The position numbers and the translations under genes are program-made. This document shows positions 45,100 to 57,142 of a stretch of 64,000 nucleotides of DNA, piece by piece; position 1 is the first letter of the stretch; each line of letters starts with the position of its first letter. This DNA comes from Elgaria multicarinata webbii. Its lineage: Eukaryota > Chordata > Lepidosauria > Squamata > Anguidae. The stretch is from the NCBI RefSeq assembly GCF_023053635.1, contig NC_086183.1:32035501-32099500 (forward strand), read 5' to 3'. The notes under the pieces were generated by a model. The model saw only the letters and a list, made by a program, of their open reading frames with translations. It was not told the origin of the DNA and ran no database searches.

Positions 45100-45985
45100 T
45101 CCATTTATTTATTTATTTCTCCTCTCTCCCTCTGGATCGAAGCAGGGAACAACATTAAATACAAAATCCCATAACATGCATAAAACTGATTAAAAACCTA
45201 TAAAACTGATACACTATTAAGATAACAATCAGACACCTTAAAATTCATCTGGGTAGGCCCCCTGGAAGAGATCAGACCTTATGGCTTTCTTAAACTCGGA
45301 AAGACTATTAAGTTGACGAATCTCCTCCGGCAGGCACTTCCACACTCTGGGAGTGGCAGAGAGAAGGTCCTCTGGGAAACTGATGTCATCCTAGTTTTAG
45401 CTGACTGGAGTAAATTCTTCCCAGAACACCTGAGCGTGCGGGGTGGATTGTATGGGGGAAGGCGATCCCGCAGGAAACCTCGACCCAAACCGTGTAGGGC
45501 TTTAAAGGTAACAACCAACACTTTATGCTTTGCCCGGAAACTAATTTTAAAGTCGGTGTAATACGGTCACCCCTAGGTGTGCTGGTGACCAACCTGGCTG
45601 CCATATTTTGAACTAGTTGAAGTTTCTGAACTAGGTACAAAGGAAGCACTACATATAGAGCGCATTGCAGAAGTCGAGCCTCGAAGTTACCAGTGCGTGC
45701 ACTGCTGTCTTCCGACTCTAGGAAGGGGCGCAGCTGGCGTATCAGCCGAAGCTGATAGTAGGCACTCCTGGCTGTCGCATCTATCTGGGCTGTCATTTGG
45801 AGCAACGGATCCAGAAGCACCCCCTAGCTGTGAACACAGTCTTTCAGGGGGCGTGTAACTCCAATCGGAACCGGTTGACACACCTCCAAACCCAGGTTGC
45901 GGCCTTTGACAGCGAGCAGCTCTGTCTTGTTTGGATTTCAGCTTCGGTTTGTTTCTCCTCATCCAGCCCATTGCTGCCTCCAAGC
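45100..45985 (-). mobile_element. L2 LINE, 3' fragment
   Basis: Minus-strand frames give [40 protein letters not shown] and FKALHGLGRGFLRDRLPPYN, the L2 RT C-terminus, with frame breaks. The + strand starts with the tail TTTATTTATTTATTTCTCCT. Confidence 0.85.
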
Positions 45986-45999
45986 ATTCATTCAGAGGT

Positions 46000-46858
46000 G
46001 ATCGTAGGACACCCTGGAGAAGAGAGAATTCTTTGTCAACAACGCTGCCACCAAGTGGTTGAAGGCTGAAGAATCAACTGCTTCAATGCGCTGAAACTTC
46101 AGAATCTCTGGATTTGGGGAGGAGCTGAGGAGCCTTATGACGAAGGTGAAAGAAGAAAGTGCAAAAGCTGGGTTGCAGTTAAACCTCAAAAAAACCAAGA
46201 TTATGGCAACCAGCTTGATTGATAACTGGCAAATAGAGGGAGAAAACGTGGAGGCAGTGACAGACTTTGTATTTCTGGGCGCAAAGATTACTGCAGACGC
46301 TGACTGCAGCCAGGAAATCAGAAGACGTTTACTTCTTGGGAGGAGAGCAATGACAAATCTCGATAAAATAGTTAAGAGCAGAGACACCACACTGACAACA
46401 AAGGTCCGCATAGTTAAAGCAGTGGTATTCCCCGTAGTAACCTATGGCTGCGAGAGCTGGACCATAAGGAAGGCTGAGCGAAGGAAGATAGATGCTTTTG
46501 AACTGCAGTGTTGGAGGAAAATTCTGAGAGTGCCTTGGACCGCAAGAAGATCAAACCAGTCCATACTCCAGGAAATAAAGCCAGACTGCTCACTTGAGGG
46601 AATGGTTTTAAAGGCAAAAATGAAGTACTTTGGCCACACAATGAGAAGACAGGATACCCTGGAGAAGAGGCTGATGCTAGGGAAAGTGGAAGGCAAAAGG
46701 AAGAGGGGCCGACCAAGGGCAAGATGGAGGAATGATATTCTGGAGGTGACAGACTTGACCTTGAGGGAGCTAAGGGTGGCGACGGCCGACAGAAAGCTCT
46801 GCCGTGGGCTGGTCCATGAAGTCACGAAGAGTCGGAAGCGACTGAACGAATAAACAAC
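46000..46858 (+). mobile_element. BovB LINE (RTE clade), 3' part with an open frame
   Basis: The frame 46137-46853 (238 codons) reads GLQLNLKKTKIMATSLIDNW, VEAVTDFVFLGAKITADADC, VVFPVVTYGCESWTIRKAER, LRVPWTARRSNQSILQEI, MKYFGHTMRRQDTLEKRLML and KSRKRLNE, closely parallel to the C-terminal part of the BovB reverse transcriptase protein from cattle and squamates. The frame is unbroken to its stop. The 5' limit near 46000 is approximate. It inserted beside an L2 copy downstream of PPP5C. Confidence 0.92.
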
Positions 46859-47039
46859 AAAACTGAAGTCTCGTCATCATTACATGAACAAAAACTCCAA
46901 AGAGAAATCTAAGAGGGCAGAGGAAGGGAAACGGCTTGAGTTGCCGCCTTCTTTTCTTGTGTCCTTGTTCCTGTGCTCATGGTAGAGGTGATCTGGCTGA
47001 TGATCACCATTCATGCAGCAGTCACATAGCAAGTGTAGC

Positions 47040-47052
47040 TCTTCATAATTCC

Positions 47053-47093
<41 letters not shown>

Positions 47094-47280
47094 TAATTTA
47101 TTTATTTATATAGCACCATCAATGTACATGGTGCTGTACAGAGTAAAACAGTAAATAGCAAGACCCTGCCGCATAGGCTTACATTCTAATAAAATCATAA
47201 TAAAACAATAAGGAGGGGAAGAGAATGCAAACAGGCAAAGGGTAGGGTAAACAGGCACTGGGTAGGGATTTAAAATGATG
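47040..47280 (-). mobile_element. L2-clade LINE tail (GCACCATCAATGTAC family) with (TTA)n
   Basis: (TTA)n at 47056-47090, then TATAGCACCATCAATGTACA and TGGTGCTGTACAGAGTAAAA, almost identical to 29055-29175. Confidence 0.8.
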
Positions 47281-47351
47281 TTTAGGCCGCCTTTAAGGTA
47301 GAACCTTCTCAAAGCAGTGTACAAGATGAAAATACCCCCAAAAAAGTACCG

Positions 47352-47594
47352 GAAGAAGTGGCTAAAGTGTTGGACTGGGAGTCTGGAGATCCGGGTTCGA
47401 GTCCCCACTTGGCCATGGAAATCCACTGGGTGACTTTGGGCCAGTCACAGACTCTCAGCTCAGCCTACCTCACAAGGTTGTTGTGAGGATAAAATGGAGA
47501 GGAGGAGGAGGAGGATTATGTACGCCGCCTTGGGTTCCTTGGAGGAGGTAAAAAGGCAGATTATAAATGTAATAATAATAATAATAATAATAAT
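47352..47594 (+). mobile_element. MIR-like CORE-SINE
   Basis: tRNA-like head GTGGCTAAAGTGTTGGACTG, box B GGGTTCGAGTCCC, core GTGACTTTGGGCCAGTCACA and CTCACAAGGTTGTTGTGAGG, tail TACGCCGCCTTGGGTTCC ending in (AAT)n. Confidence 0.9.
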
Positions 47595-47599
47595 ACATG

Positions 47600-48700
47600 A
47601 AGATCAACATTTTCCTCTGCTTGTGGCTGCAGTTGAAGCTGCTCTTAAAGACACAAAAGTCCACCTGCCCCAAGTACTAGGAATTGCAGGGCTGTGTTTG
47701 CTAGATCCCATTTTTCTTTCTGTTAATTAAATACGATTTAATTAAATACGATTTGGCCTGACAGTCGCAGTCCCGGTTTATGAGAAGCCTCACTCTCCTA
47801 GTGAGTATAGACGGAATGCGTGAGCCCAATGGAGCCACCCTAGTACTAATCTTTAAGGCAGTTTACTCAAGGAGTAGAATTAAATGGCCCTTTTCCTGGG
47901 CTGATCTACGTCAGGCTGGAGGCCTCCAAACAGGCCTACACCACACACGTTGAGAAGTTGCATGTCAGGGAGGGAAGGATTAGCTTAATCCTTCACCCTA
48001 ACTTGCTGTTTACTTGATTTGCACCCCCACCTTTCTACCTCCTCAAAAATGGCACTCAAGGCAGCTGTGCAAATAAATATAAAACTCTTCCCCGTTATCT
48101 TAAAATGGTACAGTCCTGGCAAAACTTTTCTGCTGATGGCTGAAATCACCCTTCAACCTGGTGCACTCCAGATGGGACTACAACTCCAGTCATCCCCAAA
48201 GCCCTAGCCGACTGGGGATTTGATAAAATTGGCACTCAGATTAGGACAGCGAAGAGGCGGCTGGTCTTGTTAAGCACATGGCCCAAGACAACGCTGAAGG
48301 AAGGAACCCCGGGGGGTTCTGTCTCTACCTGTGGCAGTTCATAGGGCCTGCTCCGGGGTTTCCTCAGTGAGAAGATTCACAAGGAATGAGCTTCCCTGAA
48401 AGATGACTTGCCCCAACTGCTGAGCTAAGTTCTAGGAAGGCAGGGCCACAGTCAAAAGTGGATGGGGCTGAAACATCTATCGCCCCCCCCTCCCCCCGGA
48501 AATTCCACTACTACCAGTTCAGAGCAGGAAGTGTGTCTACTTACAAGTAAATGGGACTGGCCTCTGCATGTCTGCTCAGAAGTAAGCAGGACTGAATCAC
48601 TCAAGTGCACTCTCAAATGGCATTTCTACTGAGAAGCACAAGCATCAGTCTACTACTGAGTAAGCACGGCAACCCTCTGCAGAGTGCTTTCTCCTGCTAA
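47600..48700. other. Intergenic, mostly unrecognised
   Basis: Holds a worn hairpin-family-D piece near 48150-48215 and an AGTAAGTCCC-family piece near 48540-48620 (CTTACAAGTAAATGGGACTG). No gene. Confidence 0.45.
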
Positions 48701-48702
48701 GC

Positions 48703-48831
48703 CAGCCTTCCTCAACCTGGGGCGCTCCAGATGTGTTGGACTACAACTCCCAGAATTCCCCAGCCGCTGGCTGGGGCATTCTGGGAGATGCAGTCCAACA
48801 CATCTGGAGCGCCCCAGGTTGAGGAAGGCTG
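48703..48831. mobile_element. Palindromic MITE (family D), near-perfect hairpin
   Basis: CAGCCTTCCTCAACCTGGGG begins an arm of about 62 bases whose reverse complement forms the other half. GCTAAGC flanks both sides as a possible target duplication. Confidence 0.88.
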
Positions 48832-48904
48832 TGCAGCTAAGCACTGAGAAAGGGAGCCTTTTTCAGTGCTAAGTGAGGGAAAGCACTTGTATCTGATCAG
48901 ATGC

Positions 48905-49400
48905 TTGCTTATTTATTTATCGATCCATTCATTACAGTTTTATGCTGCCTATTAGCATAAATTGTGCACTCTAGGCAGTGCACAATTAAAACCATAAAAT
49001 ACAAGTGTCGGATAAATTTAAAACATTTTTTTAAAAAAAGCAATATAAAATCAGTGAAGTTAAAATCCAGGGAAAGCCTGCATGAAAAGGTATGTTTTCA
49101 GGAGGCGTTTAAAAGATGTTACGTCTTCCGCCTCCCGAACTGCACGAGGGAGGGTTTTCCAGAGGGTGGGGGACACCACAGAGAAGGCTCTGCCGGCGAG
49201 GTTCTTCGTGGTGGCATTCTGTACATTTTGGAATGGACAGCAGCCGGACCTCGTCTGAAGATTGTAACTGTCGTCGGGGTGCGTATAAGGGGAGGTCGCC
49301 TGCTAGGTATCCTGCTCCCAAGTTGTTTAGGGCTTTATAGGATAATAGCATAACCTTGTACGTGGTTTGGTAGCTAACAGGCAGTTGAGCTGACTGGAAG
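48905..49400 (-). mobile_element. L2 LINE, 3' fragment
   Basis: Tail TTTATTTATCGATCCATTCA, then CGAACTGCACGAGGGAGGGT, TTTCCAGAGGGTGGGGGAC and GTTTAGGGCTTTATAGGAT. The minus strand encodes LLSYKALNNLGAGYLAGDLP. Confidence 0.8.
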
Positions 49401-51484
49401 GAAAAGCTGCCTTCTCTGTGAGGGCAGGGTCAGATAAGGAACGCCAACAGGCCTTACGAGGCCCATAAATTGGGAGTTCCCCATCCCTGCCGAAGGACCC
49501 ACGCTTGGCTCACGTGGGGCAATGGAGAAAGCCCATCAGACTGTAGCTGCCTGGCAGTGGTGTACAGACAACAGGTTCAAAGGGTTCAGTTGAACGCCCT
49601 AATCCGCCACCTCCATGTTGTGGTAGCAGGGCCGGTGCTAGCTGTAGGAAAGAGCGACAAATTCAGCTGCTCCCCACCCCGCTCCTCCTCCAGAAGGCTT
49701 TTTTTCATTCACCGGTGCAGCCGCTGCCCCCACAGCTCGCTGGCTCGCTCACTGACTCATCTGCTCCCTGCTCCCAGCTGCTCTGCCTGACCTCTCGGGA
49801 CAGTTGCTGAACAAGGTGGGAGCAGCATCCACGCTGGGGCCAGGAAGCAGCACGTGGAGGAACCGAGGAGGGGGCTGTTTCTGTAAGGAGTAAGATGGAG
49901 CTGCGGATTGGGGCTCTCCCCCCTTCGGAGCTGCTGCCCTCCTCTCGTCATCAGCCCTGCAGGTACTGTAATGTTTGGGAGAAAGAGAGAGAGAGAGAGA
50001 AGCTGTCTGTTTACGTGCCTCCTCTCCTCATCGCTGCCCCACTGCCCACCCCAGTCTGGACTCCAGCAAGAGAAAAGAAAGGGGGAAGGGGGGAGAACTG
50101 CAGTGCCCCCCAGGACCTCCTGGCTAAGGAGGGTTCATTCAGCAGCACCTTTTTCAGAATGCTTGCTAAAACTATTCCTATCTGCCCTTGCTTATTTTAG
50201 GGGGTCCAACCCCCTTTTTTCAAGCCGTTCTTTTGGTAAACATGGTACGTGTGTGTCTTGTGTCACTTTAAAACAGAGCTGCAGCACAATCCTATGTACG
50301 TCTACTCGGAAGTAAGCCCCACTGAGATCAATCAAACTTACTCTGAGGTAAATGTGCATAGGATGCAGCCTGAAAACTAAGAGAGGATGAAGAAAAGACA
50401 GGAGAAAAAGAATTGTAGAAACAGGATAACAAGGTAACTGTGGGATATTTAACCATATTTAAAGACAATAAGTACAGTAAAATTAGTGCTCCTCTACTTC
50501 AGTCCCAATCAAATAATTACAACACTGCAGTACAGATTATTTGTTAATTAAAAAAAATACAGTTTACTTCAGTTTTCGTTTATTTTGTTTGTTTGATGAA
50601 TGGGAAAAAAAGTCCTTTATTACTGTATATTCAATCAATGTTTACCTTAAAAAAAATAAATCCCTGGCCGAACCACCTAATGAAATGTGCTGCGCACGCG
50701 TATGCTGCCTGGCACGCAGATCAAGCGTGTACCCTTAGCACACCACCCAGAATTCTCTGCATTCACATTGGTTCCAGGCCAGGCATGCTGGGGTTGTGGG
50801 TTGTTGGTTGACCAGCTAGTATGGAAATGGTTCCTCAGGAAGGAAATAAAAATGGTTGAAGAGAAGATCAAGAGGAAGATAAGCGGGCTCTCCCTTCTTT
50901 ACCTGCCTCAAAGATTGCTATAAACGGGGGAGGAAGGAAGCATTTAAAAAGAACAATTCCAGAAAGAAGGACAAGAAGGAACAGGTTCAAATTGAAGAAA
51001 CGGCCAGGCCCACGGTTGGAGGAGGCCTCAACCTGCCTAGACAGATGCTGGAATGTCCCTCTCTGGAGGAGGATGCTTGGATAAGGAGCCTTCGGACCCA
51101 GCTGAAGTCAACAGAATCTCTCCACCACAAGGGTTCTGCTCTCGGCTGTTTAGGTAGGATCAGGAAGAGTTAGATTCCTCTGGTTAGTGTGAGCAATTTC
51201 TCGCCCAGATCTGCAAGAATAGCAGGCTGTTTCCCTGCGCAACCCTGCAGGGAGAGCGTTCTTAGGGCAAGCTTTGGAATTGGTCTCTGCTCCGAAAAGG
51301 GCATCTCACATCCCTGATTTCGGGCTGAGAGAGGTTTATCCGTGTCCCGAACACTTTTCTCTTTTAGAGGAGGAAAGACCATCCCTTTCTACCTTCAGGT
51401 TCAGAATCTGCTTTCAGTGCTGGGTCTCTCCTCAGGAAAATGGCATGAGTTATTCTGAGCCTGGACAGAGTGCACCAATGTTTC
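49401..51484. other. Intergenic, no gene recognised
   Basis: Contains a (GA)n run near 49984 and an element remnant at about 50280-50375 (GCACAATCCTATGTACGTCT, GTAAGCCCCACTGAGATCAA, GTGCATAGGATGCAGCC). The rest looks unique. Confidence 0.45.
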
Positions 51485-52075
51485 ATAGAATCATAGAATA
51501 GCAGAGTTGGAAGGGGCCTACAAGGCCATCGAGTCCAAACCCCTGCTCAATGCAGGAATCCACCCTAAAGCATCCCTGACAGATGGATGTCCAGCTGCCT
51601 CTTGAAGGCCTCCAGTGGGGAGAGCCCACAACCTCCCTAGGTAACTGATTCCATTGTCATACTGCTCTAACAGTCAGGAAGTTTTTCCTGATGTCCAGCT
51701 GGAATCTAGCTTCCTTTAACTTGAGCCCGTTATTCCGTGTCCTGCACTCTGGGAGGATCGAGAAGAGATCCTGGCCCTCCTCTGTGTGACAACCTTTTAA
51801 GTATTTGAAGAGTGCTCTCATGTCTCCCCTCCATCTCCTCTTCTCCAGGCTAAACATGCCCAGTTCTTTCAGTCTCTCTCCATAGGGCTTTGTTTCCAGA
51901 CCCCTGATCATCCTGGCTGCCCTCCTCTGAACACGCTCCAGCTTGTCTGCGTCCTTCTTGAATTATGGAGCCCAGAACTGGACGCAATACTCTAGATGAG
52001 GCCTAACCAGGGCCGAATAGAGAGGAACCAGGACCTCACGTGATTTGGAAGCTCTACTTCTATTAATGCAGCCCA
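51485..52075 (-). mobile_element. CR1 LINE, 3' fragment
   Basis: Opens on the + strand with ATAGAATCATAGAATAGCAG. The minus-strand frame 51911-51657 reads [20 protein letters not shown] to [10 protein letters not shown]. Confidence 0.94.
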
Positions 52076-52079
52076 ATGT

Positions 52080-52527
52080 TTGCCTGAAATGACACCCCCA
52101 CACACACCTTGGAGCAAAGATGTGAAGGGGGGGGGGAGGTTGGCTTTCAGGCAGCTGTTAGATCACTGCCCTGTTTTTTGAAGGGAACGGAAGGGCTGCC
52201 CGCTGGCGAGCTGAGCGTTAATTCCTCCTTGGGATTGGGAAGGCTTGAGAAAGCGCTGACCCTTTGGCTGTGGCCGGTGCGGGCTTAGCTTTTCCCAGCG
52301 TTAAAGCTCATTCAGCCTTGCCCGCGCCCCCCTTCTCCAAGAGGACAAAGGAGGCATTATGAGGACCTGCTGAGGCTGGAGCAGAGATGTCAAGGGGGCG
52401 ATTTCTGTTTACGCCTTAAACAAACCCAAAAGAGCTGCCGTGGATGGGTTGGGAGAACTCCCTTTCTTCCTTTGGTTGGACAGAATAGACCGAATTTCAT
52501 TCTCCCAGCCCAGTTTGAAAGAGCATA
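52080..52527. other. Intergenic, nothing recognised
   Basis: Unique-looking sequence with short G and C runs. Confidence 0.45.
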
Positions 52528-52895
52528 AGGAGAAGAACACAGGAAGAGCCCTGCGGCATCAGACCAAAGCTCCAGCTAGTCCAGGACTCTGTTCACACAG
52601 TGGCCAACCAACTGTCAAGAAGGGACCCATAAGCAGGACATGGTGCAACAGCACCCTCCTGCCCATGTTCCCCAGCAACTGGTGCACACAGGCTTACTGC
52701 CTCTGATACTGGAGGTAGCACATAGCCATCAGGGCTAGTAGCCATTGATAGCCTTCTCCTCCAGGAATTTATCCAATTCCCTTTTAAAGCCATCCAAATG
52801 GGTGGCCATCACCACATCTGGTGGCAGTGAGTTCCATAGTTTAACTACGCACTGTGTGAAGAAATCCTTCCTTTTACCTGTCCTGATGCAAAGCC
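52528..52895 (-). mobile_element. L3/CR1-like LINE 3' fragment, copy 3 (longest)
   Basis: On the minus strand it encodes KDFFTQCVVKLWNSLPPDVV then MATHLDGFKRELDKFLEEKA, the C-terminal motif of a CR1/L3-type RT protein. Shared blocks AAGCAGGACATGGTGCAACA and CAACTGGTGCACACAGGCTT link it to the other copies. Confidence 0.82.
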
Positions 52896-53580
52896 AGGAG
52901 ACAAACAGACACATGCACGCACACACACCCTTCCTACAGGGAGTCATTCTAACCTTACAGCTGCTTCATGTCAGAAGGGGAGGGGGGAAGCCTTCTACAT
53001 GTCCAGACACAATTTACCCTTGATTCTTGAGGATTATTCAAATTGGTTTTTCCTTGGGAGGAAGGGATCCTGTATTTCCTTAGGTAACTTTTGCCCACAC
53101 CTTTTTCTTTTCTCTCGCCTCTCTCACGACATGTTGTTTTCCCCCCCTTTGGAGGAAGGTTCTCTGCATATGCTCAGGGGGATTTGGTGCAGTGTTAGAA
53201 CATTTGGACCATCGAAGTTGGCAACCCAGCTGGGGGGCCAGTGGCCAGCACACCGGCATCGGGTCTTTTGTCCTCCAGGGGTCCCCAGCACCAACCGGCT
53301 CGGATCAAACACCATGAGCTGTTTCGGGCTTCTTTTTGTAATGACTCATCCCTGAGGCACATGAAGTAATGCACTATTGAAGGGCCAATTTAGAGAGTTG
53401 GCAATGGCCGCTTTTATCATCTGTGTGGAGGCTTGAGGCTTTGAGTGAGCTCATTTTCTCGATGAGAGCTGAGGCCACAATTACACATGACACTAGAAGC
53501 ACTTTTTCAGCCTCTCTTGTGCAGGCTAGAAAGTAGAAGATCTAATTTTTTTACAGCCTTTGTTCGCACAAGACACAATA
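52896..53580. other. Intergenic, nothing recognised
   Basis: No coding exon or repeat family seen; a short CA-rich stretch at 52911-52928. Confidence 0.45.
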
Positions 53581-53692
53581 AGGTCACAATCCTAGGTGTG
53601 TTTAGACAGAAAAAAAAGTCCTGTAACTCCCAGTCCTATGCTGGGAGTTATAGGCCTTTTTTTCTGCCTAAACTTGCATAGGATTGCACCTT
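53581..53692. mobile_element. Inverted-repeat element, family C, copy 2
   Basis: GTCACAATCCTAGGTGTGTT then TAGACAGAAAAAAAAGTCC faces CCTTTTTTTCTGCCTAAACT then TGCATAGGATTGCACC. The centre is AACTCCCAG and CTGGGAGTT. Confidence 0.8.
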
Positions 53693-54329
53693 AAATCACC
53701 TCTTGCCCTGACTCATTCGTTCTGTTTATGTCTCGTGTGAATGCAAGGATGAAATGCAGGAAATAAACATTTTAAAAGCTACATTTAAAATTCAACCAGT
53801 TCTAGAAAGCAACCCAATGAAGCTTCACTTTACATTTGAAATTCCAGAGTAGGTGCGTTAGTGTGTTGCAGCAAAACCAGCAAGAGTGTTGTGACGTCTT
53901 CAAGCAGGGTTGCTTAGACCTTTTTCAACCAGAGGGCCAAATACCAATTTGGAAAATCCATAAACACCAGCCTATTAAAGCTCATGTTGCCAGAAATGTA
54001 GGCTTAGGACAGGTATTTCAATCTTTCAGAATGGGGAAAAAACTGGACAAGTCGTCAAATTCCAGGCACAGTATAGGAACTGATTTAAGTCTTTAAGTGT
54101 GTGATGGGTGAATGCTTTTAGTGGTGTTGACCAGCAGGGGGAGACTGTATCCTATCACTGTCTTAAAAGTGACTTTCCTTGCCGGAGTGTTTGCTTATAG
54201 ATTAAGAGCATGATGGGATGATGGTAACACTCTCGGCTGGTTCGCACGATCACTGGAGCCCAGCATGGCTTATTTAACCTATGATGGCTGTCAGTTGTGA
54301 ATATTCAGCCAATATCGGGAACACACAAA

Positions 54330-54608
54330 GAATCCTCCCAGAGTGCAGGATACGGAATAATGGGCTCAAGTTAAAGGAAGCCAGATTCCAGCTGGACATC
54401 AGGAAAAACTTCCTGACTGTTAGAGCAGTACGACAATGGAACCAGTTACCTAGGGAGGTGGTGGGCTCTCCCGCACTAGAGGCCTTCAAGAGGCAGCTGG
54501 GCAACCATCTGTCCGGGATGCTTTAGGGTGGATTCCTGCATTGAGCAGGGGTTTGGACTCGATGGCCTTGTAGGCCCCTTCCAACTCTGCTATTCTATGA
54601 TTCTATGA
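54330..54608 (+). mobile_element. CR1 LINE, short 3' fragment
   Basis: ATCCTCCCAGAGTGCAGGAT to TTCTATGATTCTATGA; encodes [20 protein letters not shown]. Confidence 0.93.
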
Positions 54609-55690
54609 AAGAGTTACACTTTCTTGGGAGCAGCTATTGCTGCCATTGGAAAAATGTGTGCGTTTGAGTTGCAAAGAGAAACCAGGAGATTGGAGTTATT
54701 GTTTCGGAGCCCAAAGGATAGGAGGTACAAAGTGGATGAAAAAACACATACTTCGGATTGAACCAAATTTGGGATGATGCAGCAATGTGCAGGCTTTGGC
54801 ATTTCATAGAACTGTTCATGAATCAGAATTAAAAGCTCACCTCTCCCTTCCCTTGGCGCCTCCCACAATGTCAAAACTTAGACAGCAAACTTTTTTGTGT
54901 GTGTTTGCATTTCTTTGTTAAGTGCCAAGTACATTGATGGCAATATATAAAGAAGAAAGAAGTCTTTCTGTGTGTTTATTGACAGATGCAGAGATAGAAA
55001 TGAGCTCTCAGACAGACAATGATTTATTGTTTAATGAATTGGGTTATTAAAAGTCTTTGTCATCACAGTAAGTAGATAAAATCAATAGTTAAAGTGCAAC
55101 CAAAGAAAAAGCAAGTAAACTGGGTGCTTGTAGGCAGTCTATGTGTTCAAAGCTACATCTTAATATGCAGGCGCCTATTTTGACGTTTTATGCCATTTGT
55201 TATAATTATTTTCCCCCAGTTTTTATGTGTCTACAGCAAATCTTGCTGCTCTGCATGTAACCTATTTCTCACAGTCGAAAGTAAATTATTTGGCCAAGTC
55301 CTCAGAATTGGCCAAGCCAATGGCGGTTTAAATCACTTTCTCCTGAGTTCGCTAGAAGTTTGTTTAATCAACTGAACTTTTGGTTGATTAACTTCAGGGG
55401 AGGTGTTCTATTTTAAGAAGGGCTGCCAACTTTGTAACCAGCTGCAGATGTTGCTCCCGTATCTGCGGAAGTCAGTGAATGAAGCTTTTCTCGACATGGA
55501 CATAAATGCACTTTCTTGCTAATGCTTCCAACTCCACACTGCTGCTGCAAACGACACAGGAGCAGGGGCAACTTACATAGTTGGCAACAGCATCAGTGAT
55601 TTTTGGGGGGAAGGTGTTAATCATAGGACTGTCCATTTAAGGCACACATGTTCATTTCTTTTGGCTTTGGGCATGCAGCTGTCCTAAGGA
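54609..55690. other. Intergenic, nothing recognised
   Basis: A/T-richer sequence without a supported gene or repeat family. Confidence 0.45.
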
Positions 55691-55691
55691 A

Positions 55692-55850
55692 TGAATCGTA
55701 GAATCAAAGATTTGGATGGTCCTTGAAGGCCATCTAGTCTGACCCCCCCTGCTTGAAGCAAGCAATTCAGAGCTATGGGATCCTCAACAAATCTGCTGGA
55801 AGACTTCCAGTGAAGGAGACTCCTTCACCACTCTAGGTGAAAAAGCAAAG
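55692..55850 (-). mobile_element. Old, diverged CR1 3' fragment
   Basis: GAATCGTAGAATCAAAGATT, CTTGAAGGCCATCTAGTCTG and ACCCCCCCTGCTTGAAGCAA follow the CR1 3' end pattern with many changes. Confidence 0.65.
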
Positions 55851-56067
55851 CATTTTTTCCTTCCTTAAAAAAATAACCATTCAAAACTTAAAACAATTTT
55901 AAAAATGGAGTTTTATCCATCCCCTGTCCCTAAAAACCTGTGTGTCTTTCACCTTGTGGTTAGTGGAGCACAAGCGCCATTCCATCACATTTTTCAATTG
56001 ATCCTAAAAAAAAATGGGTATTAGACTAATTGCTGCAGCAGCAATTTGGTTATATAGATGACATTGG

Positions 56068-56192
56068 CCTTGCCCAAGCGGGTGCCCTCCAAATGTGTTT
56101 GACCACAACTCCCATCATTCCCAGCCAGCAAGGGAATGATGGGCATTGCAGTCCAACACATCTGGAGGGTACCCGCTTGAGCAGGGCTAGAT
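56068..56192. mobile_element. Palindromic MITE (family D), diverged hairpin
   Basis: GCCCAAGCGGGTGCCCTCCA and CAACTCCCATCATTCCCAGC face GGAATGATGGGCATTGCAGT and GGAGGGTACCCGCTTGAGC. Confidence 0.75.
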
Positions 56193-57142
56193 TAGCGAGA
56201 TGACCTCCACACATCTGCCTGCCTTTTCGGATTCTCTGGGAGCGGGAGGGCGGGTCTCTGGGGGCGGGCGGGGGGCAGGAGCTCTTGACGTTCCCCATTT
56301 AGCACCACAAGACCGGGCAGCAGTAATAGCAACACTCTGGCAACCTGCCCGGTCCTGTCACTGGGGACCCATTAGAACGAGTCAATCGGCGAAACGCGGC
56401 TTTCACACAGGCATCTTCTTCTTTAAGGTGGTGACAGGCCTAATGAAAGATGCTCACTGATGGCCTGTTTAGCATCAGGCAGGGCGGGTGTGGGTGTGTC
56501 TCCCTCCTCTTGCTGTATCAAAGCATCCCACCCCCAGCACTGTTCCTCCCCCATTCCAGGTTTGGGAGGGCCATTGGACAAGACACCCTCAATGCTCCCC
56601 TCCCTCAGGGTGTGTGTCTCCCCACTGCTATTGTCCCCAGCTCCTCCTCCTCCTCATGGCTCCTCCATCCCAGTAGTGCAGCTAAGGTTAGACCTGAGTC
56701 CCGAAGTCCACCCCCCCCTCCCCAAATGTCAGTGCAGAGAGCAGCCAGCGCAGAAGCAAAGTGCCATTTGCTTCCTGCCGTCCTGATGGTGCTACGAGTT
56801 GTGACTTTACAAATTGCATGTTTCAAATGAGCTCAGCACATGCTCAGAGCTGTTGTTTAACATGCACATTTTGCACATGCTCAAAGTCACGCCCCCCCCC
56901 CCCTAATATATATTGGGATTGGCAAACAGTTTTGTTGTTGTCCTAACATATCAGGAATGGAGAAGCCGTTCTAAAGCATCAAATGGCAGCTCGCAGGGTG
57001 GGGGCGGAGAGCAGAAATGTTAATTGGGTGTGTACTCAGCCGAGGCGCAGGCCTGGAACTTCAGAAACCGCCAAAGAGGGCAAAGGGCTGGTTCCACCGT
57101 GAAGGCAGGGAGGGGGGAGTTGTTATTTATTGCTACTTATTT
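56193..57142. other. Intergenic, nothing recognised
   Basis: GC-rich with C runs; no supported gene. Confidence 0.45.

Noticed and set aside
46137-46853. 238-codon frame as a host gene
   Set aside because: It matches the C-terminal part of the BovB LINE protein.
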